Assembly (NCBI GenBank): GCA_964581505.1
Contig: CAZOOR010000005.1
Location: forward strand, 14,384-78,383
Reading direction: 5' to 3'
Length of the DNA: 64,000 nt
Origin: CAZOOR01 sp964581505
GTDB lineage: Bacteria > Bacteroidota > Ignavibacteria > Kapaibacteriales > UBA2268
The position numbers were made by a program, and so were the translations under genes. Shown in pieces: positions 17,814-25,910 of the stretch (positions within the stretch are counted from its first letter, which is position 1; the number at the start of each line of letters is the position of its first letter). The notes beneath the pieces are model-generated. The model saw only the letters and a program-made list of their open reading frames with translations. It searched no databases and was not told the origin of the DNA.

Positions 17814-19982
17814 CTATTTCTTATCCTTTACATCTTGTTTCTTGACATCCATCATGTGGTGCATTACAAGTAGCGGACAGTCCTCATCTATATGACCATT
17901 ATGTGCAGATTGGATTACAGCAGAAATCGCTTTTTCCATCGTTGTGAATATATTATCTTCGCCAATATCTTCATATAATTTTGAGCGTTTCAGCACAGAT
18001 AAAACCGTTCTGTTCATTCCGCTAAATAGTATTCGATAGCCGGCACTGCGTACTCGCTCGACCAAGAGACGCAGAGCAATTTCGCCGGAAGCATCAATAT
18101 CATTGATTGAATTGCAGACAATAATTATTGCTCGCAATTCAGGCTTCTGGCTAATTCGCTTGTTTATTTCATCTTCCAAATAATGAGCATTCGAGAAAAT
18201 CAGCGGTCCGCCAAACCTGATTAACGAAATATATTTACATTCATCTAATTCATGGAACTCACTATCCCGCAAACTCAAATCATAATAGCGCGATAGCGAA
18301 CTTATTTTTGGTCGCATACTTCGATATAGAATTACACCGACCGAAAGAGCCACACCAATATATATCCCTTTCTCCAGATGTGGTGCAAATGCAAGTGTAG
18401 CAACAAAAGTAATAAGTGCGATAACACCATCATACCACTTGGCTTTCCAAGCATGCTTAATTGATTTGAAATTAATCAGCCCGACTACCGCCATAATTAT
18501 TATTGCCGCCAATACCGACTGAGGCAAAAAATACAACAGTGGCGTGAAAAACAACAGCGTTATTCCCACAACAATACTGGTGAACACACTGGACATACCA
18601 GTTACTGCACCCGATTGGAAATTTACCGCCGAGCGCGAGAACGAACCTGATACCGGATAAGCTGAACTAAACGAACCTGCAATATTACCAAGCCCCTGCC
18701 CTATTAGCTCCTGATTTGCATCTACTTTCTGCCCTGTCTTTGATGCTATCGCCTTTGCTATGGCTATCGCCTCCATAAATCCGAGCAATGAAATAATTAT
18801 CGCATAGGGAAATAAATGCAATAATATCGGAATATCCAGCTTCGGCATTTGGAATATCGGTAATCCCTCCGGTATATGCCCTACAACTGCACCGCCGCCG
18901 GCAAGCAATATTGAGTTTGTATCAATCTTTCCGTAACCGAATTTCAATCGCCATATATTATCGTCCGCCTCGTATCCGGCAGGCACTTTGCCTTTTTCAA
19001 AAAAGCGAGTACTACCGTCCGCCGACTTCGCATAATTAAAATGCAATGAACTCAGATGTAGTTTTACGCTCCGTATTTCCTCCTTAATTTCCTTTTCTCT
19101 CAACTCAATCGCCGCAAGTAAATTCTCCTGTTGCAGAAGCTCCATCAATGTTATCTTACTATTTTTATTCAGTTTTTGCAGACGCTTATTTGTTTCGGAC
19201 AGTTTGATTGACAATGAATTGAGCGTATCGGCAGAAACATTCAACTCCCTGATTAGCTGTATTGTTTCGGGTGATTCAATTTTTGCCACAGTTGTTTTCA
19301 CATTCTTTTCAAAATCCGTAAAATATGCAATCAACGTTGTAATTAAAACTGCTATCAATACACATGGTAGCTTCTTGAAATATTTTTTGATAAAGAACAT
19401 AATCAAGAACGCCAGCAAACCTATTAGTAAGGTTGGTATATGCGTATATTGAAAAGCCTCCTTGATTACTACATATATCGTCTCGTAATGATGATGTCCG
19501 TGATAGGCATATACTCCGAACAATTTTGATAGCTGGGAAGTTGCTATTATTATCGCCGCCGCATTAGTAAAGCCATTCACTACCGGGTGGCTAAGCAGAT
19601 TGATAATTAGCCCCAATCGAAGCGTGCCGAGCAGTAACTGGAACAATCCGACAATCAGAGCAAGTATTATCGCATACATTATATATTCCGTGCTTCCCAT
19701 TCGGGCGAGCGGCTCCAACGATGACGCCGTCATAAGCGATACAACTGCCACAGGTCCCGTTGCCAACTGACGGCTGGAACCGAATAACGCCGCCACTAAC
19801 AATGGTAGCAATGAAGCATACAAACCGTATTGCACCGGCAAACCCGCCAACTGTGCATAAGCCATTGATTGGGGTATGATAACAAGTGCTACCGTAATAC
19901 CGGCTACTAAATCCAATTTGAAATATTCGCCATTGTAGTCCTTGAACCACTTCATAAACGGGAAAATTTTTGTTGTCTTCAT
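17814..19982 (-). CDS. SulP family anion transporter with STAS domain and coiled-coil insert
   Basis: 722 residues. Inner-membrane SLC26/SulP transporter (sulfate, bicarbonate or other anions). The N-terminal signature IPQSMAYAQLAGLP is clear, with about 14 membrane segments (residues 25-560) and a C-terminal STAS domain (570-690; DASGEIALRLLVERV). Unusually, residues 224-365 form a polar, partly coiled-coil insert within the membrane domain, where most family members have a short loop. The protein ends in a short Met/His/Asp-rich tail. It stands alone, ending at the strong terminator. The substrate cannot be inferred. Confidence 0.9.
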   Translation of the reverse strand: MKTTKIFPFMKWFKDYNGEYFKLDLVAGITVALVIIPQSMAYAQLAGLPVQYGLYASLLPLLVAALFGSSRQLATGPVAVVSLMTASSLEPLARMGSTEYIMYAIILALIVGLFQLLLGTLRLGLIINLLSHPVVNGFTNAAAIIIATSQLSKLFGVYAYHGHHHYETIYVVIKEAFQYTHIPTLLIGLLAFLIMFFIKKYFKKLPCVLIAVLITTLIAYFTDFEKNVKTTVAKIESPETIQLIRELNVSADTLNSLSIKLSETNKRLQKLNKNSKITLMELLQQENLLAAIELREKEIKEEIRSVKLHLSSLHFNYAKSADGSTRFFEKGKVPAGYEADDNIWRLKFGYGKIDTNSILLAGGGAVVGHIPEGLPIFQMPKLDIPILLHLFPYAIIISLLGFMEAIAIAKAIASKTGQKVDANQELIGQGLGNIAGSFSSAYPVSGSFSRSAVNFQSGAVTGMSSVFTSIVVGITLLFFTPLLYFLPQSVLAAIIIMAVVGLINFKSIKHAWKAKWYDGVIALITFVATLAFAPHLEKGIYIGVALSVGVILYRSMRPKISSLSRYYDLSLRDSEFHELDECKYISLIRFGGPLIFSNAHYLEDEINKRISQKPELRAIIIVCNSINDIDASGEIALRLLVERVRSAGYRILFSGMNRTVLSVLKRSKLYEDIGEDNIFTTMEKAISAVIQSAHNGHIDEDCPLLVMHHMMDVKKQDVKDKK

Positions 19983-20228
19983 TATTTATCTCGTCCATTG
20001 TCAATAATTACCGCAAAACAAATTATCATTTCAATTCAATAAATAAAAGCAGAAAATATTAAACAGCCTCTTAATTTTACTTTTGTATTATTTGATGTTG
20101 CACCGTTTTGTTGCCTACCCATCTATATTTCTAACACAATTCATATATTTCCGCCGGATACGACATAGCATAACTATTTTATTATTATATTTGTAATTCA
20201 TTATATTTCAACAATTGCAGATTGCCCG

Positions 20229-23216
20229 ATGAAAGAATTAAAAGCACTTGTTCAGCAGTTCCACCGAAACATTGACGAATACAAAAGCGGCGGATATGAC
20301 GAAGAAAACACTAAAATTGATTATATTGACCGCTTCTTTGCATTCCTCGGTTGGGACGTAAATAATAATCAAGGTTACTCCGAAGACTATCGCGAAGTAG
20401 TACGCGAGGACAAAGTTATTATTAAAGGTCGCCCAAAATCGCCCGACTATTCCTTCCGTATTGGCAAAGAGAGACTTTTCTTTGTCGAAGCAAAAAAGCC
20501 TTCGGTCAATATTTATGACGATATAAAACCTGCTTTCCAAGTCCGCCGCTATGGCTATTCTGCCGGCTTACCTATTTCCATTCTGACTGATTTCGAGGAA
20601 TTTGCTATATACGACACCACCATACCGCCTAAGGAAAATGACAAGGCTTCTACCGCTCGTATTTTCTATTGCAAATATGATGAGTATGAAAACAATTGGG
20701 ATTTCCTGTTCAATACAATTTCAAAAGATGCAGTACTAAAAGGTAAATTTAAACAATTCACGAAAAAAGGTAAAAAGAAAAAAGGTACGCAATCAGTAGA
20801 TAAAGAACTACTGAAAATGATTGAAAACTGGCGCGAAATGCTTGCTAAGAACATCGCGCTTCGCAATATGAATATTGATATTTATCAGCTGAACGAAGCA
20901 GTACAAAAGATTATTGACCGCATTATTTTCCTGCGTATGGCGGAAGACCGCAATACAGAACGTTACGCTACCCTCGCCGAAATCATTAAAAACGATACTA
21001 TTTATCATCATCTTGCCCGCTATTTCAACTCTGCAAATAAGAAATACAATTCAGGGCTGTTCAAACCAATTCAATGGCTCGATAATCTATCTATTGACGA
21101 TAAAGTTTTCAAAACTATCATTGCCGATTTGTACTATCCCAATCCTTATGAATTTTCAGTTATTCCTATCGAAATTCTCGGGCATATCTACGAGCAATTC
21201 CTCGGCAAAACAATTAGACTGACAAAAGGACACCGTGCCGTCATTGAAGAAAAACCCGAAGTTCGCAAAGCCGGTGGCGTTTACTACACTCCAAAATACA
21301 TTGTCGATTACATTGTGCAAAACACAGTCGGCAGAAAACTTGGTGTCAGAACACAGGATTCAGGGGACAGCACCTCTGCCTCCCGCCCCCTGCCCCCTGC
21401 GAGCGTAGCGAAGCTCAAAATCCTCGACCCAGCCTGCGGCAGCGGCTCATTCCTTGTCGGGGCTTACAAATACCTGTTGGAATACCACCTGAAATACTGG
21501 ACGCAAAGTAGGAACAAGAAAAAAGGATTGAAAGAGGGACATCTCTACTTGATTGGCAAAGACAGCTACAGACTGACTACAAAAACTAAACGCTCTATCC
21601 TGCTCAATAATATATATGGTGTGGACATAGACACTCAGGCAGTCGAAGTTACAAAACTCTCGCTACTACTCACTATGATGGAAGGCGAAATCGCCGAAGC
21701 AGGCACCGAACTTTTCTTCAAAGGACGCAAGGAAGCACTCCTCCCCGACCTCTCCGCAAATATCAAATGCGGTAACTCACTCATCGCCTCCGACTTCTAC
21801 ACCGGTAAAGACCTCGAACTCTTCGACAGCGGTGAAATGAAGAACATTAATGCCTTCGATTGGGACGTCGAATTCAAAGAAATTATGGACGAAGGCGGCT
21901 TTGATGCTGTTATTGGTAATCCGCCGTATGTTGAACATAAAAAATTAAGAAATTTCTCTAATTATTTTGCAACGAAATATTTAAGTTACGCTGGAACAGC
22001 TGATCTTTATATATATTTTATTGAAAAAGGGATTAAGGTTTTAAAAAAACGAGGGTATATGAGTTTTGTTATCTCAAATAAATTTATGAAAACTGAATAC
22101 GGAAAAAAAATCAGAACATTTTTGAATGATAAAACAATTTTAGAAGTTATTGATTTTACTAAATATCATATATTTGATGCATTAGTTTCAAGCTGTATTC
22201 TTTTAGTTGAAAATATTCAACCTACAGATAAACATTATATCCGTTTTTCTGATATTGATAAAAAAATTAAAAGCTATGGATTAACAAATTTTATTAATAA
22301 ATATGGATTAAAAGTTAAACAAAGTAGCTTAAAACCAAATTATTGGATTTTTAAGGATCAAAATTTATTAAATATTAAAGAAAAAATGGAAACAAATACC
22401 ATAAAAATTAATGAAATTGATGGCATTAATATTTATCGTGGTATAACGACTGGTTTCAATCCTGCATTTATTATAAATGATGATATAAAAAAAATGATCA
22501 TTTCTAAAGATAATGATTCGAATTTAATAATACATCCTTTAATCCAAGGAAGAAATATCAAAAGGTGGGTAATTAATAAAAGTAATAATTATATAATAAA
22601 TACAAACTATGATTTAAATATACCAGCTGATTATCCAATAATATTTCAATATTTACAAAAATATGCTGAAAAGCTAAAAATAAGATCAGATCAAGGTAGA
22701 AACTGGTGGAACTTACGTGCTTGTAAATACTACCATGAATTTGAGAGAGAAGAAAAGATAGTCTGGGGTCTTACATCAGACAGATGGGCTTTTGCATATG
22801 ATAATGAAAAATATTATTTACCCAGTAATGGTTATTTATTAACTTCAAAAACATTTAATATTAAATATTTATTAGGAGTAATAAATAGTAATCTTATGAA
22901 ATTCTATTTTAGTTTCATTGGTATAATGACTGCAGGTGGTGCATATACATTAAAACATGGTACTATTAAACAACTCCCCATCAAAACAATAGACTTCTCC
23001 AACAAAGCGGAAAAGGCACAGCACGACAAAATGGTAACGCTGGTAGAGCAGATGCAGGAGGCACAGAAAGCGGTACACGATACAGCCGGCAAGAGCGAAA
23101 GCGAAATAAAATTTGCCAAACAACGCTGCGACTTACTCGACAAACAAATAGACGCCCTCGTCTATGAACTCTACGACCTGACAGAAGAAGAAATCAAGAT
23201 TGTAGAAGGCAAGTAA
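20229..23216 (+). CDS. Type IIG restriction-modification enzyme (Eco57I-like)
   Basis: 995 residues, a single-chain endonuclease-adenine methyltransferase. Residues 1-150 are a PD-(D/E)XK nuclease (PDYSF, then VEAKKP at 86-91). The methyltransferase has motif I DPACGSGSFL at 400 and motif IV NPPY at 564. The rest is a TaqI-like specificity domain and a helical tail (KQRCDLLDKQIDALVYELYD). No separate specificity or restriction subunit adjoins. Residues 376-394 are a Ser/Pro-rich insertion just before motif I. Base composition drops sharply from just after motif IV (about 21.93 kb) to about 22.97 kb and then recovers, suggesting a replaced specificity half. The reading frame is intact, so it is probably functional. 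Confidence 0.92.
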   Translation: MKELKALVQQFHRNIDEYKSGGYDEENTKIDYIDRFFAFLGWDVNNNQGYSEDYREVVREDKVIIKGRPKSPDYSFRIGKERLFFVEAKKPSVNIYDDIKPAFQVRRYGYSAGLPISILTDFEEFAIYDTTIPPKENDKASTARIFYCKYDEYENNWDFLFNTISKDAVLKGKFKQFTKKGKKKKGTQSVDKELLKMIENWREMLAKNIALRNMNIDIYQLNEAVQKIIDRIIFLRMAEDRNTERYATLAEIIKNDTIYHHLARYFNSANKKYNSGLFKPIQWLDNLSIDDKVFKTIIADLYYPNPYEFSVIPIEILGHIYEQFLGKTIRLTKGHRAVIEEKPEVRKAGGVYYTPKYIVDYIVQNTVGRKLGVRTQDSGDSTSASRPLPPASVAKLKILDPACGSGSFLVGAYKYLLEYHLKYWTQSRNKKKGLKEGHLYLIGKDSYRLTTKTKRSILLNNIYGVDIDTQAVEVTKLSLLLTMMEGEIAEAGTELFFKGRKEALLPDLSANIKCGNSLIASDFYTGKDLELFDSGEMKNINAFDWDVEFKEIMDEGGFDAVIGNPPYVEHKKLRNFSNYFATKYLSYAGTADLYIYFIEKGIKVLKKRGYMSFVISNKFMKTEYGKKIRTFLNDKTILEVIDFTKYHIFDALVSSCILLVENIQPTDKHYIRFSDIDKKIKSYGLTNFINKYGLKVKQSSLKPNYWIFKDQNLLNIKEKMETNTIKINEIDGINIYRGITTGFNPAFIINDDIKKMIISKDNDSNLIIHPLIQGRNIKRWVINKSNNYIINTNYDLNIPADYPIIFQYLQKYAEKLKIRSDQGRNWWNLRACKYYHEFEREEKIVWGLTSDRWAFAYDNEKYYLPSNGYLLTSKTFNIKYLLGVINSNLMKFYFSFIGIMTAGGAYTLKHGTIKQLPIKTIDFSNKAEKAQHDKMVTLVEQMQEAQKAVHDTAGKSESEIKFAKQRCDLLDKQIDALVYELYDLTEEEIKIVEGK

Positions 23217-23220
23217 GCAC

Positions 23221-23681
23221 CCGCGTATCGCCCCCTCTCGGGAGGGGGTCTGGGGCTGGGTAAAGGTGCAAGAGCAAAATAAAATAACATAAATAGAAGA
23301 ATAAAGTTTGAAACAGCCACACACCCCTAAATCCCCTCTTGATAGAGGGGACTTGGAAAGGCAAAACAGCCACACACCCGTAGGGCAGAGCATCACCCCC
23401 TCTAAAAAGAGGGGGCCGGGGGGTGTGTAAAGGTGCAAGAGCAAAATAAAATAACATAAATAGAAGAATAAAGTTTGAAACNNNNNNNNNNNNNNNNNNN
23501 NNNNNNNNNNNNNNNNNNNNNNNNNNNNNNNNNNNNNNNNNNNNNNNNNNNNNNNNNNNNNNNNNNNNNNNNNNNNNNNNNAGCCACACACCCGTAGAAC
23601 AATACACTGTATTGTTCTACTCCCCCCATGTTCGAGGGGACTTGGAAAGTCGGGAGTGTGTAAAACAAGAAAGGAGAACCA
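23221..23681. repeat. Cluster of GC-rich hairpin repeats and 54-bp direct repeats
   Basis: Non-coding. A 54-base unit (TAAAGGTGCAAGAGC to GTTTGAAAC) is present identically at 23261-23314 and 23428-23481. Between and around the copies are hairpins of C-run/G-run type: near 23231-23248, 23333-23350 and 23396-23415, and an AT-richer 12-bp stem at 23594-23620. The phrases CAGCCACACACCCGTAG and GGGGACTTGGAAAG each recur twice. The sequence breaks into N directly after the second 54-base unit and resumes inside a CAGCCACACACCC phrase, so the array is probably longer than shown. Confidence 0.85.
23482..23581. other. Assembly gap (100 N)
   Basis: Exactly 100 N, a conventional scaffold gap of unknown true length, flanked on both sides by repeat sequence. 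Reading frames that cross it on the minus strand are artefacts. Confidence 0.99.
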
Positions 23682-23687
23682 ACACAA

Positions 23688-24062
23688 ATGACAAAACTTA
23701 AATACAACCCAAAACTAAAAGAATACGCCAGACAACTACGCAATAATCCCACCTATGCAGAAAAAACCCTATGGTATTCATTACGTGGCAAACAACTAAA
23801 AGGCTATGATTTCGACCGCCAAAAACCTCTTGGCGAATTTATCTTCGATTTCTACTGCTACAAATTGAAATTGGTAATCGAAGTGGACGGAATAACCCAC
23901 GAAGATGAAGACGTAAAGCAAAACGACAAACTAAAAGATGAATTTATAGCAAGTATCAGCTTCAATATCCTGCGTTTCACCGATGACGAAGTACTCGGCA
24001 ACGGCAATATGGTTGTCCGTAAGATTGTGGAATATATAGAGAAATTTGAAAAAGGTATTTAA
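23688..24062 (+). CDS. DUF559 (Vsr-like fold) endonuclease domain protein
   Basis: 124 residues, a stand-alone DUF559 protein related in fold to Vsr and other PD-(D/E)XK nucleases. The typical opening is LRNNPTYAEKTLWYSLRG, then FIFDFYCYKLKLVIEVDG, which holds the acidic and ExD residues of the presumed active site, then the His of ITHEDEDV. AAGGAG precedes the ATG by 11 bases. Repeat fragments of the same family lie on both sides (CAGAGCATCA at about 23386 and 24077). Known members are annotated only by domain; a role in repair or spread of the surrounding repeats is my inference. Confidence 0.85.
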   Translation: MTKLKYNPKLKEYARQLRNNPTYAEKTLWYSLRGKQLKGYDFDRQKPLGEFIFDFYCYKLKLVIEVDGITHEDEDVKQNDKLKDEFIASISFNILRFTDDEVLGNGNMVVRKIVEYIEKFEKGI

Positions 24063-24260
24063 ACCCACCCCTAAAACAGAGCATCAGTCCGGGGAGTGTA
24101 TAAAACAGCTTGAATATTCATCACCGTAACCTAAAGGATACGGTTTAAAAAGACATATATATTAACCGCATCGTTTAGGGTGCGGTTTGAGACAGCCGAG
24201 ATACTTTAAAAAGGCAAAACAGCCAACCTCGCCCTTCGGGAGATAGCAGGAACAACACGC
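24063..24260. repeat. Further repeat fragments and hairpins downstream of DUF559
   Basis: No gene. Contains CAGAGCATCA and AAGGCAAAACAGCCA shared with the cluster upstream of DUF559. It also has two hairpins of an ACCG...CGGT type: ACCGTA/TACGGT around 24124-24146 and AACCGCA/TGCGGTT around 24164-24187. The second closely resembles a terminator-like hairpin at 60130-60158. Confidence 0.7.
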
Positions 24261-25142
24261 CTACCGCACTTTTATTTTCTGTATCAATATACCACCGATG
24301 ATAAGCGTGATGCCTATTATTGTGGAGATGAGAATTTTTTCGCCGAGTATGATGTTGATTAAATTGAGTGAAAGGAAGGGAGAAAGATATATCAATGAAC
24401 TGACTTTTGCCGTGTTCTCAGAGAGTTTCAGAGCCTTGAGCCAGACGACAAATGTAACGCCCATCTCGAATAAACCTACATAGACAGCGGCGAGCAAACC
24501 GCTCGTTTCGCTGATGCCCAGCGGCGTTCCGGTGATGACGATGTATATAGCGATGAAAACAAAGCCCGCCGCAAACGAAAGGAATAATTTAACGAGAACA
24601 TCACGTTTGTCTTTCAGGTTGATAATCCAAAATGTCGCCCAGATAAGCGAACTGCCGAATGCCAATGCCGTCCCGAGCGGATTCGAGAAATTAAGCGACA
24701 GCAAATTGCCCTTTGTGGCGATGAGCAACAATCCGAAAAAACTCAGCAAGATGCCGCCTATTCCTATGAGATTGATTTTCTGTTTCAGAAAAATTATTGA
24801 GAAAATGACAACCATAACAGCCCAAGAGTAATTAAGCGATAATGCTTCCTGCGCCGGCAGGAGTTCATACGCCTTGAACAGCACTAGATAATACAGAAAA
24901 GGATTCAAACCGCCGGACAAAATGGAAATTGCCCAATCTTTTTTACTCTGGCTTTTCAGTTTGGCAAGTTCGCCGTTGGCGATTAACAGGACAAAAAGCA
25001 CGAGCAAAGCAGTCAGCACGGAATAAAACAACAGTTGCAAATAGGAAAAATTTTCCAATGACAATTTAAAGGCGGTGGCTACGGTTGACCATAGCAGCAC
25101 CGCCGATAAAGCATATAAATATGCCTGCGTTTGCCGTTTCAT
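24261..25142 (-). CDS. EamA/DMT-family transporter
   Basis: 293 residues, ten hydrophobic helices in two EamA repeats, inner membrane. The first repeat starts YLYALSAVLLWSTVATAF and the second near LGTALAFGSSLIWATFWI. Family members export metabolites or flip lipid-linked sugars. It is the last gene of the glycan operon, directly abutting dprE2 (stop and start adjacent), so a role in moving the lipid-linked pentose across the membrane is plausible. That substrate is an inference from context only. Confidence 0.82.
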   Translation of the reverse strand: MKRQTQAYLYALSAVLLWSTVATAFKLSLENFSYLQLLFYSVLTALLVLFVLLIANGELAKLKSQSKKDWAISILSGGLNPFLYYLVLFKAYELLPAQEALSLNYSWAVMVVIFSIIFLKQKINLIGIGGILLSFFGLLLIATKGNLLSLNFSNPLGTALAFGSSLIWATFWIINLKDKRDVLVKLFLSFAAGFVFIAIYIVITGTPLGISETSGLLAAVYVGLFEMGVTFVVWLKALKLSENTAKVSSLIYLSPFLSLNLINIILGEKILISTIIGITLIIGGILIQKIKVR

Positions 25143-25883
25143 TTAGAGGGATAATTTTTTGAAAATACTTTCCGGGAGTATTTTAATAACCGTCATAATC
25201 ATTCTCCAAAACCCAGGTACATATACAATGTCTTTGCCGCTATTCATTGCCTCGAATATCGCTTTACCAACCTTTTCCGGTGAAGAATATAGCGGATTTT
25301 TGGGCATATTTGCAGTCATCGGTGTATCCACAAATCCGGGTTTAATAGCCACAACAGCGATGTCCTTTTTTGCCAGACGGTTTCTCATACCTTGCAGGAA
25401 GAGCGATATACCGCCTTTTGCCGCACCGTAAACATAATTACTCTGCCGCCCGCGGTCTCCGGCAACCGAAGAGATTGCGGCAATACAACCCTTGCCTTTT
25501 TGCTCGAAATAAGCGGCGGCAACAGTCGCAAGCGAAACAACAGATGTAAAATTGATATTTATTTGCTCGGTAACGGCGAGATTATCATTCTGAATTTCCT
25601 CTTGAGCCGGCAAGGTTCCGTGAGCAATCAGGATTGCGTCAATTTCACCCAATTCCTTGAGTACCGCATCGAACAAATCTTTATGGATATTCACATCAGC
25701 AAGCGGAAATTCGCCGATTGATATATTTGCACCGCCTGACAATGCCCGCAAATCTTTGTGGACTTCCTCCAAACGGGAAAGATTTATATCGGCAAGGTAT
25801 AAATCGGCACCGTTTTTTGCAAAATTGAGTGCAGTTGCCCTTGCTATTGCCGATGTTCCGCCTATGATTAATACTTTTTTCAT
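25143..25883 (-). CDS. dprE2: DprE2-like short-chain dehydrogenase (DPA synthesis)
   Basis: 246 residues, NAD(P)-dependent SDR. It has the glycine motif GGTSAIARA, acidic residue at LADIN, catalytic Ser in AAISSVAGDR and YxxxK in YVYGAAKGG. The stretch SSVAGDRGRQSNYVYGAAK strongly resembles mycobacterial DprE2, which reduces the 2-keto intermediate to decaprenylphosphoryl-D-arabinose. A dprE1-like gene lies directly upstream in the operon, which makes this assignment much stronger than for a lone SDR. Cytoplasmic, membrane associated. Confidence 0.85.
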   Translation of the reverse strand: MKKVLIIGGTSAIARATALNFAKNGADLYLADINLSRLEEVHKDLRALSGGANISIGEFPLADVNIHKDLFDAVLKELGEIDAILIAHGTLPAQEEIQNDNLAVTEQININFTSVVSLATVAAAYFEQKGKGCIAAISSVAGDRGRQSNYVYGAAKGGISLFLQGMRNRLAKKDIAVVAIKPGFVDTPMTANMPKNPLYSSPEKVGKAIFEAMNSGKDIVYVPGFWRMIMTVIKILPESIFKKLSL

Positions 25884-25910
25884 AACATTTATCCTTTTAA
25901 AATTAAATTT

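Noticed and set aside
23221..23681. Repeat cluster as a CRISPR array
   Set aside because: The repeats are 54 bases, only two exact copies, without even-length spacers, and no cas genes are present.
23133..23752. Three minus-strand frames crossing the N run
   Set aside because: They are translations of hairpin repeats and unknown bases; no codon pattern, and they overlap the 3' end of the restriction gene and the start of DUF559.
24261..25142. EamA gene as an unrelated drug exporter
   Set aside because: Not ruled out, but its direct abutment to dprE2 makes membership of the glycan operon more likely; listed with moderate confidence.
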